Assembly (NCBI GenBank): GCA_015521275.1
Contig: WAOJ01000060.1
Coordinates: forward strand, 1 to 5,968
Source: Desulfurococcales archaeon
Lineage (GTDB): Archaea; Thermoproteota; Thermoprotei_A; Sulfolobales; Ignicoccaceae
DNA: 5,968 bases
Direction: 5' to 3'
Part shown: piece by piece, positions 1-5,034 of the stretch
Numbering within the stretch: the first letter of the stretch is position 1
Layout: each line of letters opens with the position of its first letter
Notes under the pieces: model-generated
What the model saw: only the letters and a program-made list of their open reading frames with translations
Told to the model about the DNA's origin: nothing
The model's database searches: none
Program-made: the position numbers and the translations under genes

Positions 1-2
1 TA

Positions 3-971
3 ATAAAACCCTTGAACGTAAAGGTAGAACCTCTGAAGAGCGTAGTCATAGAGCCCCTCAAGTTCGAGTATACCATAAAGGTCGAGAGGGACTACTTCTT
101 CAAAGGGTTGGACAACGAAATAAAGTTCGACGAGTGCAAGAAGGTCGCTAAGAGAGGCGGCTGGGGATCGCTCTACGTTTGTGGCGATTACGTCGTCAAG
201 GTCCACAGGGATTGGGAGGACTGGTTCGAGAGTACGTTAAGAACGGATGCAACGGTGAAGGGACCTAAGGGCACGAGCAAGCCTTGGAGCTGGGCGAATG
301 TGGCTGACTTGGAGACCATAGACCATCCAAACTTGGTTAAGGTAATTGCCGTTCACAAGGAAGCACCAGTAATAATTATGGAAAAGGGCGAAGGAGAGGT
401 CAAGGGCTTCGAGGAAAGAGTGGAGGCCATAAAGGCGGCTATACAGCTAGCAAGAGCCTTGGACTTCTTACACAAGAGAGACATAATGCACTTCGACGTC
501 AAGCCCTCGAACGTAATAGCGTTTAAGGACAAAGACGGTTACATAGTGAAGCTCGGAGACTACTCGTCGGTTAGGAGGAGCGTGGGGAGAATACTATCTC
601 CCAGCAAGCTGACGGAGTGCACTCCTCCTTACTGTCCCCCAGAGGCTTATGATAGTAAAATGATGGAGACTTCGAAAACGCTGATCTATCCTGCGGACGT
701 TTACATGCTAGCTAAAACGTTGCTCAAGTGGATGGGCAAAGAGGTTTATGAGATAAAGAGCTTTGAAGACCACAACAAGTACTTGCCGAAGATGCTTGAG
801 GGAATCGAAGGAAAGCTGAGGGAAGCCTTGGAGAAGGCTTTGAGCTATTACCCAGATGAAAGGCCTACGGCTGAGGAGTTTGCGGAAATGCTCGAGGAGG
901 CGCTCAATGAGGCACAAGCTACCGACAATCCATCCCTCCAATTGGAAGGTAACGCGCCTCCTTCGAAGTAA
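3..971 (+). CDS. Eukaryotic-like Ser/Thr protein kinase, 5' end probably outside the window
   Basis: A protein kinase that would transfer phosphate from ATP to Ser/Thr residues of partner proteins, probably in the cytoplasm. Residues are counted from the TTG at 12. A glycine loop GGWGSLYV lies at 49-56, the ATP-anchoring lysine is K63 in VVKVH, and the catalytic loop HFDVKPSN at 160-167 gives D162, K164 and N167. The metal-binding DFG equivalent is DYS at 183-185, the APE equivalent is PPE at 209-211, D229 belongs to the F helix, and R284 sits in DERPTAEEF. All core residues are present, so it is probably active. The Arg of HRD is Phe (non-RD class). No clear start exists: the frame stays open to base 3 (I-K-P before the TTG), and the first residues are a repeated EPLK pattern, so I think the N-terminal part is cut off by the window edge. 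TTG at 12 is the alternative start. The substrate is unknown and the neighbours do not reveal it. Confidence 0.9.
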   Translation: MKPLNVKVEPLKSVVIEPLKFEYTIKVERDYFFKGLDNEIKFDECKKVAKRGGWGSLYVCGDYVVKVHRDWEDWFESTLRTDATVKGPKGTSKPWSWANVADLETIDHPNLVKVIAVHKEAPVIIMEKGEGEVKGFEERVEAIKAAIQLARALDFLHKRDIMHFDVKPSNVIAFKDKDGYIVKLGDYSSVRRSVGRILSPSKLTECTPPYCPPEAYDSKMMETSKTLIYPADVYMLAKTLLKWMGKEVYEIKSFEDHNKYLPKMLEGIEGKLREALEKALSYYPDERPTAEEFAEMLEEALNEAQATDNPSLQLEGNAPPSK

Positions 972-1054
972 CGCGGAGCTAGACGTCAACGCTCGGCTCA
1001 CCTTTAGGACCCAAAACCTCCAACTTTACAATGTGAGGGAAACTTATAGGCCTC

Positions 1055-1136
1055 ATTAAAATACTTGCCGACCGGTAATATAATTTCTCAAACCCCAGAA
1101 CTAATTTTGAGTGCGTTAAGGGTCAGAAGCGGAGAT
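1055..1136 (+). promoter_or_regulatory. Promoter region and ribosome-binding site of the SQR-like gene
   Basis: The gap 972-1140 separates the kinase stop from the flavoprotein ATG and holds no other gene that I can support. Two AT-rich TATA-like elements are visible, ATTAAAATA near 1055-1063 and TAATATAATT at 1076-1085. The second would place transcription start near 1105-1110, giving a leader of about 30 bases. GGAGAT at 1131-1136, with its GGAG six bases before the ATG, is a good Shine-Dalgarno match and fixes the start. Which TATA element is used is inference. Confidence 0.45.
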
Positions 1137-1140
1137 AGCC

Positions 1141-2256
1141 ATGAAGGAGAAGGTCCTAGTGCTCGGCGGAGGCGTTGCCGGTCTAGCGTTCGCTAGAGAA
1201 CTTGCTAACAAGGGCGTGAACGTAACCGTCTTGAGCATGCACGACTACTACATAAGCGGACCCTCAAGGCCCTTGATCTTGAGCGGTGAGCAGAAGCTGG
1301 ACCGCATCACTAGGGGCTACAACCACTTGCCCAAGGAGATAAAGGTAGTGTACGGAAGGGCAGTAGGAGTGGACTTCGCCAACAGGAGGGTGAAGCTCTT
1401 CCACGCCAAGGAGGAGAGGTACATAGAGTACGACTACTTGGTAGTGGCCCTAGGCCTTAGGTATGCCTACGACGCCATAAGGGAGGAGGACAAGATATAC
1501 AACGTCTATGACCTAGGAAAGCTCTTCGACCTCAAGCACTTGATCTGGAACGCCAACAAGGGAACCATAGTGGTCAACGCTCCCAAGCAGCCCTACCGCT
1601 GTGCCCCGGCTCCGGGCGAGACCGTAATGACTATAGACATGGTCTTGAGGCACAGGGGAGTGAGGGACAACTTCAAGCTGATCTTCGTCGACGGCAACGA
1701 GAAGCCCCAGCCTCCGGTGATAGCTGACGTGTGGCTCAAGCTCTTCGAGGAGGCCGGAATAGAGTACTACTTAGGAAAGCAAGTGGTAGCGGTAACTCCG
1801 GAGGGCGTTGAGCTGGACGACGGTACCAAGATACAGGCCGACTACAAGGTGATACTGCCTCCGAACAAGCCCGTGCTCTTCGACAGCTGGCTGGAGGTCA
1901 GGAGCCCCAAGGACTTGAGGCTCAAGGACTACGACGACGTATACGCAATAGGTGACATAGCCAAGCTGCCGTTCCCGAAGAACGCCGAGATAGCCATGAT
2001 AAGCGCTGTAAACGCTGCCAACAAGCTCCTAGAGGACATGGGCCAGGGAGGAGGCAACTACTTGGACTACAAGTTCTCCGGCTGGGCCTACGCCGGAAAC
2101 CTTAAGGGCGAGCTGAAGACCTTGAGCGTCCAGTTCAGCTTGGACTTCAGCGAGGGCAAGCCCAAGGGAAGCAAGGACCCCGAGCCCAAGGCGGAGTACA
2201 CCGAAAGAAAGGACAACTGGGAGCAAGGCCTCCTAAAGAGGCTCTTCGGCTACTGA
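1141..2256 (+). CDS. FAD-dependent sulfide:quinone oxidoreductase / flavocytochrome c sulfide dehydrogenase-like protein
   Basis: A 371-residue flavoprotein of the two-dinucleotide-binding-domain superfamily, by family expected to oxidise sulfide or a related sulfur species and pass electrons to a quinone or cytochrome at the membrane face. The FAD fold starts with GGGVAG at 9-14, followed by VTVLSMHDYY and GPSRPL at 28-44, the arrangement seen in SQRs (VTLIS..DY..., VPSNP). DYLVVALG at 98-105 is the second FAD strand. PYRCAPAPGE at 151-160 matches the first redox-cysteine motif of the SQR/FCSD group, and YAIGDIA at 268-274 is the C-terminal FAD contact. The C-terminal WEQGLLKRLFGY could be an amphipathic membrane anchor (inference). 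C154 is the only cysteine, so the second redox cysteine of classical SQR/FCSD is absent. No signal peptide is seen. Every Lys codon I read is AAG, unlike the neighbours, suggesting strong expression. The ATG has a good ribosome-binding site. Substrate and acceptor are not certain; a type II NADH dehydrogenase role is less likely. Confidence 0.8.
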   Translation: MKEKVLVLGGGVAGLAFARELANKGVNVTVLSMHDYYISGPSRPLILSGEQKLDRITRGYNHLPKEIKVVYGRAVGVDFANRRVKLFHAKEERYIEYDYLVVALGLRYAYDAIREEDKIYNVYDLGKLFDLKHLIWNANKGTIVVNAPKQPYRCAPAPGETVMTIDMVLRHRGVRDNFKLIFVDGNEKPQPPVIADVWLKLFEEAGIEYYLGKQVVAVTPEGVELDDGTKIQADYKVILPPNKPVLFDSWLEVRSPKDLRLKDYDDVYAIGDIAKLPFPKNAEIAMISAVNAANKLLEDMGQGGGNYLDYKFSGWAYAGNLKGELKTLSVQFSLDFSEGKPKGSKDPEPKAEYTERKDNWEQGLLKRLFGY

Positions 2257-2805
2257 GTTCCCACAAAAGTCATAAGCCCTTATTTCTTCCCTTACTTCTT
2301 CCGGAAGCTTCAAGTACCTCTTCCTCGGTCCCTCAAACCTCTCGGTACAAGCGTTATACACGAACCCATCCAAATTCCTTAACACGTCTTCCGGACCCTC
2401 GAGCCAGACCACCTTACCGGAATGGCCTAACCTCAACCACTTCCAGACCTTGTCTGCTAACACGTATCCCTCGTAGGTGGTTGACCTAACCACGTAAGCC
2501 CTCTTGAAGCTCGGACATACTTCAATTATTATGTCACTTATGTACCTCAAGCTTTCCCTGAAGGCTAAGCCGTTCTCGTTCCACCATACGGATACTTTGG
2601 CCTTACCCTTGGACCTCTCAAGGGTAAGGAAGCCGTCTTCCCCCCTCCCGAGTTCGTAAACGCTTACGGTGCTCGAACCTTTCTTACAGATCCTAACCTC
2701 CTTAAAGGGAACCTTCTTGCCCAGAAGGAGGGCCTCCTTAGGGAGGTAACCCTTCCTCATCACGAACCTCAGGAGGGTGGACCTCCTCGCACTCTTCCCC
2801 CTCAT
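2233..2805 (-). CDS. Hypothetical protein, 190 residues, downstream of hemD
   Basis: I do not recognise this family. The protein is basic at its N-terminus (MRGKSARRSTLLRF), has no predicted signal peptide or membrane helix, is rich in aromatic residues (VSVWWNENG at 71-79, KVWKWLRLGHSGKVVW at 119-134) and carries four separated cysteines (C40, C97, C153, C181) that do not form CxxC pairs. It ends with a charged segment (LKLPEEVREEIRAYDFCG). It begins 23 bases after the HemD stop on the same strand, so it may be co-transcribed with the tetrapyrrole genes, but an AT-rich promoter-like element also sits right before it. An in-frame TGA at 2812-2814 blocks a longer form. A second start, ATG at 2760 (residue 16), has GAGG six bases upstream and could be the true one. 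The last 24 bases overlap the oppositely directed flavoprotein gene. That it is a real gene is likely; its function is unknown. Confidence 0.7.
   Translation of the reverse strand: MRGKSARRSTLLRFVMRKGYLPKEALLLGKKVPFKEVRICKKGSSTVSVYELGRGEDGFLTLERSKGKAKVSVWWNENGLAFRESLRYISDIIIEVCPSFKRAYVVRSTTYEGYVLADKVWKWLRLGHSGKVVWLEGPEDVLRNLDGFVYNACTERFEGPRKRYLKLPEEVREEIRAYDFCGNSVAEEPL
2276..2301 (+). terminator. Possible pyrimidine/T-rich terminator of the SQR-like gene
   Basis: About 20 bases after the stop the plus strand becomes a pyrimidine-rich run with several short T-tracts (TTATTTCTTCC, then TTACTTCTTCC). Archaeal RNA polymerase stops at such U-rich RNA without a needed hairpin. The tract is also coding sequence of the opposing gene, so its composition may simply reflect lysine and glutamate codons there. 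Confidence 0.25.
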
Positions 2806-2828
2806 CGCACATCATGTGTCTTTCAACT

Positions 2829-3515
2829 TTACCCGTTATAACTTTTAAATAGTTCCAGGAGCTTCCTCTTAACTCCTTCGAAGCTCGCTTCCGGTGCCAT
2901 TTCGTACCTTATGCCTCGTAAGGCCTTGGCCGCCTCCGGACCTATTACTATAAGCTTGCCCTCCAAGACCTTTGGATCCTCATTGGCTAACTCCAAGCTC
3001 TCCAAGAGGGCCCTCCCTATCTCGGCTGAAGATACTACTACCGCGTCCGCTTCCTTTACCAGCTTGGCTATTTCTGGATTAGGCTTCCTCACGGTTTTAT
3101 ATATTACCGCTTCCCTCAACTTGTCTCCCAATACTTCCTTCAAGGTCTTCGAAGCCTTATCGGATCTAAAAGCAACAACCTTGGAATACTTGGAGAGTTC
3201 TTGAGCTAGCGAAGCGGAATGGTACTCCTTGGGGAGCTTGGCCTCTATTCCAAACCTCTCCAGCTCTTCCTTCGTCTTGGGACCTATTGCGTAAACGACC
3301 TTACCCTTAAGTTTCTCCTTGATCTCTGGAACTTCTTCGAATAGGAACTTGACGCCCGTAGGAGAGGTAAAGGCTATAGCCTCCGCCCACTCAACGGCCT
3401 CAAGAACTTCATCCTTGTTTATGATAGGCTTTAGCTCGAGCAGAGGAACGTTAATGACCTCGAAAGGGCCCAAGTCTGGGGCCCCTCTGGGGCTGAAGGT
3501 TAGGACCTTGACCAA
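2829..3515 (-). CDS. hemD: Uroporphyrinogen-III synthase
   Basis: Closes and inverts ring D of hydroxymethylbilane to give uroporphyrinogen III, the common precursor of siroheme, heme and cobalamin; a soluble cytoplasmic enzyme. The 228-residue length is near the usual family size. Sequence conservation in this family is low, but the two-lobed pattern is clear: FTSPTGVKF at 49-57 and YAIGPKTKEELERFG at 75-89 in one lobe, then the second lobe with VVAFRSDKA (113-121), the conserved tyrosine in VIYKTVRKP (137-145), VVVSSAEIGRALLE (159-172) and VIGPEAAKALR (190-200). The start is a forced TTG: the in-frame codons upstream are AGC and then TGA, so nothing longer is possible. A GGGGGT run at 3525-3530 is a weak ribosome-binding signal. 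The gene overlaps the end of the SUMT gene by 16 bases, indicating one message and probably translational coupling, and its product is the substrate of SUMT. Confidence 0.88.
   Translation of the reverse strand: MVKVLTFSPRGAPDLGPFEVINVPLLELKPIINKDEVLEAVEWAEAIAFTSPTGVKFLFEEVPEIKEKLKGKVVYAIGPKTKEELERFGIEAKLPKEYHSASLAQELSKYSKVVAFRSDKASKTLKEVLGDKLREAVIYKTVRKPNPEIAKLVKEADAVVVSSAEIGRALLESLELANEDPKVLEGKLIVIGPEAAKALRGIRYEMAPEASFEGVKRKLLELFKSYNG
2835..2850 (-). promoter_or_regulatory. Possible TATA element before the 190-residue hypothetical gene
   Basis: Read on the minus strand, ATTTAAAAG is followed directly by the palindrome GTTATAAC (2842-2835). These end 29 bases before the ATG at 2805, so transcription would begin about 5-15 bases before the start codon, giving a nearly leaderless message. 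The element overlaps the last codons of hemD. Location and composition are seen; promoter function is inference. Confidence 0.35.
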
Positions 3516-4255
3516 GCTTCATCTACCCCCACTACGTTCCTAACCAAGCCCACTTCATAGGCCCACTTCACGACCTTGCCGAATACTAAGATAGCCGGAG
3601 GCTCTATTCCGTGTTTCTCCATGAGTTCCGGAAGCTTTGAGGCCCTCCCCAAGACTACCCTTTGGGCCTTGGTACAGCCCCTCTCTATGGCCGCTGCCGG
3701 AGGGTTTCCGGAGGTCAAGACGTCTTCCACAATTTCCTTCACCTTTCCAACTCCCATCAATACTATCAAAGTATCCACAACCTTCAACATTTCCCCGTAC
3801 CTAGGCCTTTCGCTTCCCTCGGCGGCCCTTCCAGTGGCCACTGCAAAGGTGTTGGCCAAGTTCCTCCTAGTAACCGGTATGCCCGCACAAGCGGGAACTG
3901 CTGTAGCGGAGGAGGGAGCTGGTATTACCTCACAAGGTATGCCTTCCTTTAACAGAGCTTCGCACTCCTCCTCTCCTCTGCCCAAAACGAAGGGATCCCC
4001 TCCCTTCAACCTAACCACTAACTTCCCTTCCTTGGCCAGCTTAATGAGCAAGGAATTTATTTCGTCTTGACTCATGGAGTGTCTCCCGGCCCTCTTGCCT
4101 ACATATATCAGCTCAGCTCCCTTCGCATATTTCAGCAAGGACTCGTCCACTAGAGCGTCGTATAGCACGGCGTCGGCAGCTGCTAATATTCCGGGCAAGC
4201 ATGAAGGGCTTAACCAAGGCTCTCCGGGCCCCGCTCCGGCTATTATTACCTTCAA
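3500..4255 (-). CDS. cobA: Uroporphyrinogen-III C-methyltransferase (SUMT)
   Basis: Transfers two methyl groups from S-adenosylmethionine to uroporphyrinogen III, giving precorrin-2, the entry to siroheme, cobalamin and the archaeal siroheme-dependent heme route. The protein is a stand-alone 251-residue methyltransferase without the CysG oxidase/chelatase half. Visible motifs: GAGPGEP at 7-13, GKRAGRHSMSQDEIN at 53-67, VVRLKGGDPFVLGRGEEE at 80-97 (SAM and substrate site), PAPSSATAVP...AGIPVTRR at 112-131, LMGVGK at 166-171, ERGCTKAQRVVLG at 191-203 and PPAILVFGKVV at 219-229. The usual TGH is TGR here (141-143). I chose the TTG at 4255 because GGGAG lies five bases before it and MKVIIAGAGPG is the normal family start. 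The TTG at 4267 (four residues longer) is the alternative, and an in-frame TAG at 4277-4279 rules out anything longer. It is the first gene of a likely unit with hemD. Confidence 0.93.
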   Translation of the reverse strand: MKVIIAGAGPGEPWLSPSCLPGILAAADAVLYDALVDESLLKYAKGAELIYVGKRAGRHSMSQDEINSLLIKLAKEGKLVVRLKGGDPFVLGRGEEECEALLKEGIPCEVIPAPSSATAVPACAGIPVTRRNLANTFAVATGRAAEGSERPRYGEMLKVVDTLIVLMGVGKVKEIVEDVLTSGNPPAAAIERGCTKAQRVVLGRASKLPELMEKHGIEPPAILVFGKVVKWAYEVGLVRNVVGVDEAWSRS

Positions 4256-4285
4256 CCCTTCTCCCAAGCATTGTCTCTAGCGTAG

Positions 4286-4318
4286 GATTAAACGGCGCGT
4301 TCATCTACTTTAATGTAC
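4286..4318 (-). promoter_or_regulatory. Candidate promoter of the SUMT-hemD unit
   Basis: On the minus strand two TATA-like cores lie upstream of the SUMT start: ATTAAAG at 4314-4308 and GTTTAAT at 4293-4287. The first would start transcription near 4285, leaving a leader of about 30 bases that includes the GGGAG ribosome-binding site at 4265-4261, so I prefer it. A further ATTAAAAG lies around 4326-4333. All are AT-rich matches by eye. Confidence 0.35.
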
Positions 4319-4429
4319 TAAAACGAACTTTTAATGGGTTAAACATTGCCTCAATTCCAGAAGGTTCACTTCCGTTCAAAGGACAAACCCTAACGTTTTA
4401 TCGCACTCAATGAACCTTACACATCTCAT
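4319..4429. other. Gene-free stretch between SUMT promoter and CRISPR leader
   Basis: No coding or RNA gene is supported here. The stretch is AT-rich, with stop codons in most frames. It contains an 8-base inverted repeat, AAGGTTCA at 4361-4368 and TGAACCTT at 4411-4418, separated by 42 bases, and several GTTCA words (for example at 4364-4368 and 4374-4378). It may be the far end of the CRISPR leader or an operator region, but nothing decides this. Confidence 0.4.
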
Positions 4430-4659
4430 TCTTCATTTATCTTTTTGCCTTTGTTCACATGGGCGCACTTTTTGATCGAAAGTGGACCTTCACCATGAGA
4501 ACAGAGCTAAGCAGTATTTATGCTTTCATGGGCGCAGCGAAGGTCATTAACCCCCTTCAATTTAAGCTGGAGTCTCTACATTGATGAATAAGAAGTGGGA
4601 ATTGAATAAGAGAAAGGTTATAAGGAGAGATCATGGGAGGTTTAAATGGAAGGGTCTCG
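4430..4659 (+). promoter_or_regulatory. CRISPR leader with candidate pre-crRNA promoter
   Basis: This is the gene-free sequence directly before the first repeat. Its identity as leader rests on repeat orientation: the ATTGAAAG end, which forms the 5' tag of crRNAs in crenarchaea, faces right, and the only variant repeat is the rightmost one. Two AT boxes in a purine-rich setting lie near the array, TTATAAGG at 4618-4625 and TTTAAA at 4641-4646. The first would start the transcript near 4645-4650, just before repeat 1, and is the better candidate. The leader also holds a direct repeat CATGGGCGCA (4458-4467 and 4527-4536), a 7-base inverted pair GACCTTC/GAAGGTC (4485-4491, 4539-4545) and repeat-like words described in the findings. 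A 41-codon frame at 4459-4584 is probably chance. Confidence 0.65.
4569..4606 (+). repeat. Split CRISPR-repeat-like sequence within the leader
   Basis: GGAGTCTCTACA at 4569-4580 matches the first half of repeat 6 (GGAGTCTCAACA) at 11 of 12 positions, and GAATTGAA at 4599-4606 matches the second half exactly. Eighteen bases separate the two parts where the repeat has only two or three. It may be a decayed repeat or a leader motif; chance cannot be excluded. Confidence 0.4.
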
Positions 4660-4669
4660 GAAGAGTCTC
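4648..4669 (+). repeat. Tandem 11-base duplication at the leader-repeat junction
   Basis: GGAAGGGTCTC at 4648-4658 is followed with no gap by GGAAGAGTCTC at 4659-4669, which is the last leader base plus the first ten bases of repeat 1. There is one mismatch. The leader therefore ends with an imperfect copy of the start of the repeat. Confidence 0.75.
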
Positions 4670-5020
4670 AACAGAGAATTGAAAGGGTATTCGGCCTTCT
4701 CTGGAGTTGGGAAGATGTCCTTGCTGAAGAGTCTCAACAGAGAATTGAAAGTCTTCCTCAGTAGTTGCGTAGAGAGCAGTAATTTTGTAGCCGGAAGAGT
4801 CTCAACAGAGAATTGAAAGCTTCCCATCCTCTTCTCAACATAAGAAGCTACTGAAGCGAAGAGTCTCAACAGAGAATTGAAAGTTGTTCCCGTCGCCTAC
4901 GCGGGAATCGTCTCGTCGGAGTACGGAAGAGTCTCAACAGAGAATTGAAAGCATTGCTCTACCAGCACTCTGAGCGGGACGAGGACGGTCACCGGAGGAG
5001 TCTCAACAGAGAATTGAAAG
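4660..5020 (+). CRISPR. CRISPR array, six 26-base repeats and five spacers
   Basis: Repeats lie at 4660-4685, 4726-4751, 4794-4819, 4858-4883, 4926-4951 and 4995-5020. The first five are identical and the sixth has G instead of A at its third base. The repeat begins GAAGAGTCTC and ends ATTGAAAG, with a central TCTC-AACA-GAGA that can form a four-pair stem. Spacers are 40, 42, 38, 42 and 43 bases (4686-4725, 4752-4793, 4820-4857, 4884-4925, 4952-4994) and are all different. By analogy with crenarchaeal type I-A and III systems, Cas6 would cut within the repeat to leave an 8-base ATTGAAAG tag, making the plus strand the crRNA strand. No cas genes are present here, so adaptation and effector proteins must be encoded elsewhere. 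I see no spacer match inside the window. Confidence 0.98.
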
Positions 5021-5023
5021 ATT

Positions 5024-5033
5024 TCGATATCGA
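5024..5033. repeat. Ten-base perfect palindrome just after the last CRISPR repeat
   Basis: TCGATATCGA begins four bases after the final repeat. It could be a protein-binding site or the remains of a truncated final spacer; no function can be assigned. Confidence 0.5.
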
Positions 5034-5034
5034 T

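Noticed and set aside
708..1059. Open frames on both strands near the end of the kinase gene
   Set aside because: They lie mostly within kinase coding sequence in other frames and have no start signals or recognisable domains.
3576..4070. Long plus-strand open frame antisense to SUMT (164 codons)
   Set aside because: Shadow of the SUMT coding frame; low-complexity Ser/Ala/Pro composition without recognisable motifs.
4113..4304. Minus-strand frame with an ATG at 4304 running into SUMT in another frame
   Set aside because: It overlaps the well-supported SUMT motifs in a different frame and its Arg/Ser-rich product looks like a shadow. It is not an N-terminal extension of SUMT.
4582..4610. TGATGA word resembling the C box of an archaeal C/D guide RNA
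   Set aside because: No CTGA D box follows at a suitable distance and no second C'/D' pair is present.
4268..4659. Search for a tRNA or other structured RNA gene in the gene-free stretch
   Set aside because: No T-loop GTTCGA-type word paired with an acceptor stem is present; the hairpins found (for example AAGCA/TGCTT at 4509-4525) are only five pairs long.
4831..4838. TCTCAACA inside spacer 3 resembling the repeat core
   Set aside because: Only eight bases match and the flanks do not, so it is not a degenerate extra repeat.
4642..4869. Minus-strand open frame of 75 codons with repeated FNSLLRLF blocks
   Set aside because: The repeats in the protein are translated CRISPR repeats; the frame runs across the array and into spacers and is not a gene.
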